Source: Micromonospora sp. RHAY321
Lineage (GTDB): Bacteria; Actinomycetota; Actinomycetes; Mycobacteriales; Micromonosporaceae
DNA: 64,000 nucleotides
Assembly (NCBI RefSeq): GCF_023896955.1
Contig: NZ_JAMHIW010000006.1
Location: 62,001-126,000, forward strand
Reading direction: 5' to 3'
Notes under the pieces: model-generated
Seen by the model: the letters and a program-made list of their open reading frames with translations, nothing else
Told to the model about the DNA's origin: nothing
Databases searched by the model: none
Made by a program: the position numbers and the translations under genes
In this document: positions 62,769-64,000 of the stretch, one piece after another
Position numbering within the stretch: the first letter of the stretch is position 1
Layout of the letters: each line of letters begins with the position of its first letter

Positions 62769-63371
62769 ATGAGGGGTGTGACAAGGGAACCGACCAAACG
62801 AGCCGCGCGTCCGAGCGGCATGAGACCCGCCTCGACGACCGGCGTCATGATCGCCCTCCTGGCCGCCACCCTGGCCGGCTGCACCGCCGCCGACCCGGCC
62901 GACAGCACCCCGGACCGACCCCCGGCAACCGCCGGCCCGACCTCGACCGCCACCACACCGCTGCCGACCACGGCGCCCGCCACCCCGGGCGTCCCCGCCC
63001 CGACCGGCCCCACGGCCACCGACGGCGCAACCGGACGCGTGATGCTGTTCCGCTCCGGTGGCTTCGCCGGCCGCGGCGACGCCGTCACCGTCGAACCCGA
63101 CGGCCGGTGGACGATGGTGGACCGGGCCGGCAGCCGACGAACCGGCCGGCTCGACCCCGCGGACCTCGGTCGGCTGCGGGGACTGGCCGCCGATCCCCGG
63201 CTGACCGCCGAGGCCCGCCGCCCGACCGCCTCGACCGGCTGCGCGGACGCGTTCAGCTACCGGCTGACCGTCGGCACCGTCGAGACCGGGTACGTCGACT
63301 GCCCCGCCGACCCCGCCCCGCCACCGGCCACCCGGGCGCTGGTCGAGCTACTGCTTCGGGCCACCGGCTGA
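62769..63371 (+). CDS. Putative lipoprotein
   Basis: 200 residues from the ATG at 62769. A lipobox LAATLAGC near residue 38 predicts lipid anchoring; a Pro/Thr-rich linker (about 45-85) precedes a small domain with GRVMLFRSGGFAGRGDAVTV, RWTMVDRAGSRRTGRLDPAD and two Cys (TGCADAF, GYVDCPAD). ATG 62820 gives a shorter, also plausible signal peptide. TTGCAG at 62743 with TCGGAT 17 bp on suggests a promoter just before the start. Function unknown. Confidence 0.75.
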   Translation: MRGVTREPTKRAARPSGMRPASTTGVMIALLAATLAGCTAADPADSTPDRPPATAGPTSTATTPLPTTAPATPGVPAPTGPTATDGATGRVMLFRSGGFAGRGDAVTVEPDGRWTMVDRAGSRRTGRLDPADLGRLRGLAADPRLTAEARRPTASTGCADAFSYRLTVGTVETGYVDCPADPAPPPATRALVELLLRATG

Positions 63372-63382
63372 CCGCCCGCGGC

Positions 63383-64000
63383 TCAGACCAGGTAGTCCGG
63401 GGGCAGGCCGGTGCCGCGCAGCTCCGGCGGCAGGTGCGCCACGTCGTTGACGGCGACCAGGTTCGGCGGGCCGGCCGGGCCGTACCGGATGACGGTCAGC
63501 CCCGCGTTGTGCTGGTTCAAACCCAGCCACCGCTGCTCCGGCGCGTCGAGGGCGTGCCGGATCAGCCAGGCGATCAGGAAGCTGTGCGTCACGACCAGCT
63601 CGCGGACCGGTTCGGCGCCACCCACGCCCCCGGCTTCCTCGGCCACCGGGCCGGCGAACCGCCGTACCGCCTCCGCCGTCACCCGTGGCCCCTCGACCCG
63701 TTCGGCCGCCGAGAACTGGGCCAGGAAATGGGCGTACGCCGGAGGCAGGCCGGCGGGCTCCGTGTCGTGGGGGAGGTGGTCACCGGCCAGCTCCGTGGCG
63801 TACACCGGAACGCCGGGCAGTGAGGCGGCGACCAGCTCGGCGGTCTCCGCGGCCCGGCGCAGCGGCCCGTGGTGCACGGCGGTGAACGGCCGGCCCCGCA
63901 GCCGCTCGCCGAGCAGCCTGGCCTGCCGCCGACCCCGCTCCGACAGGCCGGCCTCCGGCGACTCGGTCGCCGCGTCCTCCTGCTCGCCGTGCCGGGCCAG
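63383..64000 (-). CDS. Histidine phosphatase superfamily protein (N-terminus off the window)
   Basis: About 205 residues visible; the start lies beyond position 64000. The RHG motif (LARHGEQEDAATESPEAGLS) carries the phosphohistidine; the later VTHSFLIAWLIRHALD provides the second histidine. The fold is that of phosphoglycerate mutase-like phosphatases (cofactor-dependent); substrate not evident. Downstream of the lipoprotein on the opposite strand. Confidence 0.88.
   Translation of the reverse strand: MARHGEQEDAATESPEAGLSERGRRQARLLGERLRGRPFTAVHHGPLRRAAETAELVAASLPGVPVYATELAGDHLPHDTEPAGLPPAYAHFLAQFSAAERVEGPRVTAEAVRRFAGPVAEEAGGVGGAEPVRELVVTHSFLIAWLIRHALDAPEQRWLGLNQHNAGLTVIRYGPAGPPNLVAVNDVAHLPPELRGTGLPPDYLV

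Overview
The window is very GC-rich, densely coded actinobacterial chromosome. Three things point to the Micromonosporaceae, most likely Micromonospora or a close relative: many leaderless genes with a TANNNT box 6-7 nt before the start codon, a complete conservon, and the mix of DUF3263, DUF4032 and DUF3618 proteins. This placement is inference; no rRNA or other marker gene is present.

Layout. 1-13.3 kb is mostly housekeeping: a 5'-partial GlpD, a membrane subtilase, acetyltransferases, stand-alone GroEL under two CIRCE operators, a cold-shock protein, PaaN, and a large membrane protein with a serine-hydrolase motif. 13.4-17.5 kb holds threonine synthase behind a SAM (S-box) riboswitch, then an EamA transporter divergent from an ArsR-type repressor, with two matching 18-bp operators between them. 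17.5-22.3 kb has a dispersed-repeat pair, a DUF4232-like lipoprotein, and a translationally coupled pair: a peptidase-ABC ATPase fusion and its permease. 22.7-28.8 kb is a conservon (sensor kinase, roadblock, DUF742, GTPase) led by an extra membrane sensor with no output domain. 28.9-32.1 kb carries a CDC48-type double AAA ATPase and a secreted beta-propeller.

32.2-37.5 kb is a ten-gene gas-vesicle operon on the minus strand: small membrane protein, SRPBCC protein, gvpA, F, G, O, J, L, S, K. A stress-sigma-type promoter (GTTTC-N14-GGGTAC) lies about 120 bp upstream. 37.8-41.6 kb has an acetyltransferase, a four-gene envelope/stress operon (coiled-coil protein, holin-X-like protein, DUF3618 protein, PP2C-like phosphatase) and a DUF3263 protein. 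41.7-43.8 kb is a second ABC exporter with two palindromic operators. 43.8-47.8 kb is an amino-sugar catabolic locus: DeoR repressor, divergent SIS isomerase, ROK kinase and NagA.

47.8-48.2 kb is an intergenic stretch with a second pair of the dispersed repeats and a 3 x 21-bp tandem repeat. 48.2-64 kb returns to mixed single genes: DUF4032, PAP2, an APC permease, a Castor/Pollux-like RCK channel overlapping it tail to tail, a DNA glycosylase-like protein, an orphan CrtU-like oxidoreductase, HNH nuclease, Ser/Thr kinase, enoyl-CoA hydratase, secreted M4 metalloprotease, a lipoprotein and a 5'-partial histidine phosphatase.

No tRNA, rRNA, CRISPR array, insertion sequence or prophage was recognised. 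The strongest candidates for undescribed biology are the gas-vesicle cluster with charged protein tails and a stress promoter, the SAM riboswitch on a threonine gene, the conservon with its extra sensor, and the paired dispersed repeats.
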